In this document: piece after piece, positions 6,119-8,201 of the stretch
Layout of the letters: every line of letters begins with the position of its first letter
Numbering within the stretch: the first letter of the stretch is position 1
DNA from: Pontimonas sp.
GTDB lineage: Bacteria; Actinomycetota; Actinomycetes; Actinomycetales; Microbacteriaceae
Length of the DNA stretch: 8,201 nt
Direction: 5' to 3'
NCBI GenBank assembly: GCA_021741945.1
Contig: JAIOWV010000054.1
Span: forward strand, 1 to 8,201
Notes under the pieces: generated by a model
Seen by the model: the letters and a program-made list of their open reading frames with translations, nothing else
Databases searched by the model: none
What the model was told of the DNA's origin: nothing
Made by a program: the position numbers and the translations under genes

Positions 6119-6426
6119 CTCTCGGTGTTCCTCGGCACGGGCAGCGGTTGCGTGCCGTAGTCAGAGTCACTGTCTGTTTCTCTGACCTCAACGGTGAACT
6201 CAGCTCCGATTGCTAGAGCGTAACGGCGAATGCTCGCCATGCGGGGGTTCGCGTCATAATGCTCAAATGCCGCCACCGCTGGTTGGGAAACCCCCATCCG
6301 CCTGGCGACCTCAACCTGGGTGATGCCGCGCTTCTTGCGGATTGCCTTGAGGGACTCCATGAGGTGCCGCTCGGAATCAAGCAACACTCGAGCCTGTGCC
6401 ACAAGCTTTTCATCCCAAGTAATCAT
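6115..6426 (-). CDS. Small XRE-family (Cro/CI-type) HTH regulator, copy A
   Basis: This is a 103-residue cytoplasmic DNA-binding protein. A helical N-terminus (4-22) precedes an XRE helix-turn-helix at about 23-75; the recognition part is TQVEVARRMGVSQPAVAAFE at 36-55, followed by NPRMASIRRYALAIGA (60-75). The tail is acidic and probably disordered. It is a paralog of the regulator at the right edge of the window: 39 of the first 75 residues are identical without gaps. It lies 46 bases after the DUF4143 ATPase gene on the same strand and has its own candidate promoter in that gap. No ribosome site precedes the ATG, so the transcript may be leaderless or nearly so. Short XRE proteins like this are often antitoxins or autorepressors. 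No RelE/HigB-like toxin is visible beside it, so autoregulation of the local module is my inference. Confidence 0.9.
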   Translation of the reverse strand: MITWDEKLVAQARVLLDSERHLMESLKAIRKKRGITQVEVARRMGVSQPAVAAFEHYDANPRMASIRRYALAIGAEFTVEVRETDSDSDYGTQPLPVPRNTES

Positions 6427-6435
6427 AAAGAAAAC

Positions 6436-6462
6436 TTTATATTAGAGGACTATCTGCGTCAA
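6436..6462 (-). promoter_or_regulatory. Candidate near-leaderless promoter of XRE copy A
   Basis: On the - strand TTGACG (6462-6457) and TATAAA (6441-6436) each match five of six consensus bases with a somewhat short 15-base spacer; an overlapping TAATAT (6444-6439) is a second possible -10. A start site about 6-7 bases after either -10 falls within a few bases of the ATG at 6426. The intervening bases are T/A-rich with no Shine-Dalgarno. Leaderless transcripts are common in actinobacteria. Confidence 0.5.
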
Positions 6463-6468
6463 GAGCAC

Positions 6469-6480
6469 GCCACTAGTGGC
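6469..6480. repeat. 12-bp perfect palindrome over the ATPase stop, upstream of the XRE A promoter
   Basis: GCCACTAGTGGC is fully self-complementary, contains the ATPase stop codon, and ends seven bases before the -35-like hexamer of XRE copy A. An operator for an XRE dimer is possible, but a 12-bp palindrome may also be chance. Confidence 0.35.
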
Positions 6481-7729
6481 CGAGAAGCGCAAGCGGGATG
6501 ACCGCTATGCCATCCTTCCGATAGGCGAGTGGGCCGGTGTTCAGGACGACACAGTCGACCAGATTTTCGCCGAGCTCAGCGCGTAGCCAGCGAAGGTGCT
6601 TTGTGTCTGCGTCGCTCACGGTGTTGCCGAGCTTAACCTCGATGGCAAGGATCTTGCCGTCCTCTCTCTCGAGAATCACGTCAATCTCGTGACGCCCGAG
6701 GGCGTCACGGAAATGCATCGGTTTGGCGAAGCACGCCTCGGCATAGGTTCTCACGCTGAGCACGGCGAGGGCTTCGAACATTCGGCCGAGTAAGGGGCGG
6801 TCGAACTGTTGGGAGCCAAAACCCTTGGCGCCCTGGATTGACTCTGCGTCAAGGTTCATCAGCCGCATCGCCAGTGCGGGATCCGCAAGAAAGTGCTTGC
6901 TAGCAAGCGATGATCGACGCAGCATGTTGTTACTCGGCAACCAGGGGGGGAGCTCGTCAAGAATTCTGAGCCGAGTCAGCGCATCCCGGTAAGGGATGGC
7001 GGTCGTTTTGGCTGGCACTTCTCCCGAGCCCGGGTTAGCAGCGTCTCGAATGGTTTCCCACGACGCCACGGTTGCGGTGGCCGCTGCGTAAGCGGTCATC
7101 CACGCCTTGAGCAGGGCCGGCTTTCGAACCGCCAAACCTAGTTCTTTGACGTCGGCGTCGATAACTCGCTCGAGATAGCCATCTAGGGCGCTTCGCAAAG
7201 CCTTGCCCTCTAGCTGCCGGAAGGCGGGGAAGCCCGAACGCATGAGTTCTCGGCTGTAGTCCACAAGGCCGATATCGGTTTCTCCCAAAATTTCAGCATT
7301 TCCGGCGAGTAGTGCCCCAAGGCTCACGGTTGTTTCTGAGACGCCACGCTCGGCCAAGGACAACGGGCGCATTCTCACGTTCGTGATTCGGCCGGCACCC
7401 GAATGGGTGCTGGTGTCCGGCATCGAACCGGTGAGAATGAATTGCCCGCCGGAGTAGTCGGCGTCCACGGCACGCTTTACCATCCCCCAGGCGCTGGGGA
7501 CGCTGTGCCAGTCGTCAATCAGTATTGGTTTCTCGCCCGTCGTGAGCCAGTCAGGGTTGACTTCGGCCCGCAAGCGATCTGTAGTCGTGTCCAGGTGGCG
7601 AACGCTCTTGGCTCGCTGCAGCGCCGTGGTTGTTTTGCCCACTGCCTTGGGCCCGTCCAGCAGAATGGCGGGCAGAGAGGGCAATAATTCGTCAAGAATC
7701 GTATCGACGGCCCGCCGGCGATATTTCAT
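6473..7729 (-). CDS. AAA_14/DUF4143 ATPase with C-terminal PD-(D/E)XK-like region
   Basis: The 418-residue product has the family's usual length and order. The N-terminal P-loop ATPase shows Walker A GPKAVGKTT (26-34), Walker B PILIDDWHSVP (68-78), a sensor-like FILTGSM (97-103), and the GR...RMRPLSLAERG segment (113-129) typical of AAA_14 proteins. The DUF4143 part follows from about 180. Near the C-terminus HEIDVILEREDGKILAIEVKLG (347-368) has Asp350, Glu364 and Lys366 in the D-Xn-ExK arrangement of the restriction-endonuclease fold. Many members may use this fold without cleavage, so nuclease activity is unproven. The ATG at 7729 has AGAAGGG nine bases upstream. The gene sits between two paralogous XRE regulators on the same strand, behind a 23-bp repeat array, which suggests tight transcriptional control. 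The cellular role of this widespread ATPase family is largely unknown. The family call is sure. Confidence 0.93.
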   Translation of the reverse strand: MKYRRRAVDTILDELLPSLPAILLDGPKAVGKTTTALQRAKSVRHLDTTTDRLRAEVNPDWLTTGEKPILIDDWHSVPSAWGMVKRAVDADYSGGQFILTGSMPDTSTHSGAGRITNVRMRPLSLAERGVSETTVSLGALLAGNAEILGETDIGLVDYSRELMRSGFPAFRQLEGKALRSALDGYLERVIDADVKELGLAVRKPALLKAWMTAYAAATATVASWETIRDAANPGSGEVPAKTTAIPYRDALTRLRILDELPPWLPSNNMLRRSSLASKHFLADPALAMRLMNLDAESIQGAKGFGSQQFDRPLLGRMFEALAVLSVRTYAEACFAKPMHFRDALGRHEIDVILEREDGKILAIEVKLGNTVSDADTKHLRWLRAELGENLVDCVVLNTGPLAYRKDGIAVIPLALLGH

Positions 7730-7765
7730 GTTTTTACACCCTTCTGCGCATCATTCCATGCCACT

Positions 7766-7857
7766 ACACTACCAAAATAACAGTCTATACACTACCAAAA
7801 TAACAGTCTATACACTACCAAAATATCAGTCTGTGCACTTCCGAAATATCGCGGTGT
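7766..7857. repeat. Tandem 23-bp repeats (three good copies, one decayed) upstream of the ATPase
   Basis: The unit begins ACACTACCAAAATAAC and ends AGTCTAT. Copies lie at 7766-7788, 7789-7811 (identical to the first), 7812-7834 (21 of 23 bases) and 7835-7857 (14 of 23), with no spacers. Decay grows with distance from the ATPase start. Inside each unit ACT...AGT arms flank an AT-rich core (17-bp window 7768-7784 in copy 1), and across each junction AGTCTATACACT is symmetric at 10 of 12 positions. The array occupies the promoter region of the ATPase gene and is best read as an operator or iteron-like binding array. Confidence 0.9.
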
Positions 7858-7893
7858 GAGACTACGACTCAAACGCCCCCTTGCCGGGACGAC

Positions 7894-8193
7894 CTAGCGC
7901 TCCGACTGCCCTTCCGGGGAGAGTGCCCCTGCATCTTCTCGGGCCACCGTGACTACGTGGTCAACATGCGCGCCAATGGCCAGCGCATACCGCCGGAGCG
8001 CAGCAAGGGTCGGGTTTGAGTCGTGAGCCTCGAACGCAGCGATTGCCGGCTGAGTGACGCCCAAGCGCTTGGCCACCGTTGCTTGGGACAGCCCCTGCGC
8101 CAACCGAAGTTCCCGCAGATCGTGAAGCAGCCGATCATCAGAGTGTGCGAGTGCGCGGGCTTTAGCAACCAGTACAGGATCTACATCTAACAT
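7894..8193 (-). CDS. Small XRE-family (Cro/CI-type) HTH regulator, copy B
   Basis: The product has 99 residues. Its helical N-terminus (DPVLVAKARAL, 5-15) precedes an XRE helix-turn-helix with recognition part SQATVAKRLGVTQPAIAAFE at 36-55 and NPTLAALRRYALAIGA at 60-75. The first 75 residues align without gaps to regulator copy A with 39 identities; the C-terminal tails differ. The ATG at 8193 is preceded only by TATCGTTT before the window ends, with no ribosome site in those bases; the TTTATG context resembles that of copy A, so a leaderless start is possible. It lies 164 bases upstream of the ATPase gene on the same strand, the gap being largely filled by the 23-bp repeats, which makes it a candidate repressor for them. 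An antitoxin role with a toxin gene beyond the window edge cannot be excluded. Confidence 0.88.
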   Translation of the reverse strand: MLDVDPVLVAKARALAHSDDRLLHDLRELRLAQGLSQATVAKRLGVTQPAIAAFEAHDSNPTLAALRRYALAIGAHVDHVVTVAREDAGALSPEGQSER

Positions 8194-8201
8194 AAACGAT
8201 A

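Noticed and set aside
7766..7857. Short direct repeats that could suggest a CRISPR array
   Set aside because: The copies abut with no spacers between them, number only three to four, and no cas gene is present. The location in a promoter region fits operator repeats.
6115..8193. Classical two-gene toxin-antitoxin system built on the XRE proteins
   Set aside because: No HigB, RelE, HipA, MbcT-like or similar toxin is visible next to either XRE gene in the window; the right edge cuts off what lies before copy B, so it stays open there but is not supported.

Overview
The window reads as bacterial chromosome from an actinobacterium. GC is moderately high by eye, genes are tightly packed, several Shine-Dalgarno sites are strong, one gene probably has a leaderless transcript, and the small XRE proteins and DUF4143-type ATPase look actinobacterial. 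A Microbacteriaceae-like (possibly aquatic) origin is my best guess, but it rests on general impression and not on a marker gene.

Left part, + strand (1-3257): the 3' part of a secreted-looking HExxH metallopeptidase of the peptidase-MA type runs in from the window edge. A 545-residue exported seven-bladed FG-GAP-like beta-propeller protein follows, then a small DoxX/DUF417-like membrane protein 32 bases behind it. These read as cell-surface or envelope genes. The last two are probably co-transcribed.

Middle, - strand (3259-5760): a strong intrinsic terminator oriented for leftward transcription separates the + block from a leftward block. Read leftward from 5760, the block holds a two-gene unit (an 86-residue unknown protein coupled through TAATG to a 66-residue zinc-ribbon protein), a palindrome-containing gap, a 461-residue NCS1-family nucleobase-type permease, a 34-bp near-perfect hairpin, and a 124-residue orphan. 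The 86-residue gene diverges from a 74-residue + strand orphan (5894-6118). The gap between them holds a 35-bp palindrome with 17-bp perfect arms, a good candidate for a shared operator.

Right part, - strand (6115-8193): a compact module of two paralogous small XRE-type regulators (39 of the first 75 residues identical) lies on either side of a 418-residue AAA_14/DUF4143 ATPase whose C-terminus shows a PD-(D/E)XK-like pattern. The ATPase is preceded by three to four tandem copies of a 23-bp repeat with internal dyad symmetry. I infer that the regulators and the repeats form an autoregulated control circuit for the ATPase. This is the most interesting part of the window. The downstream XRE gene has its own apparent near-leaderless promoter, and its stop codon overlaps the stop of the convergent 74-residue gene on a single CTAG.

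No rRNA, tRNA, CRISPR array, transposase or prophage gene is visible, and no gene-free stretch exceeds 300 bases (the longest, about 164 bases, holds the 23-bp repeats).
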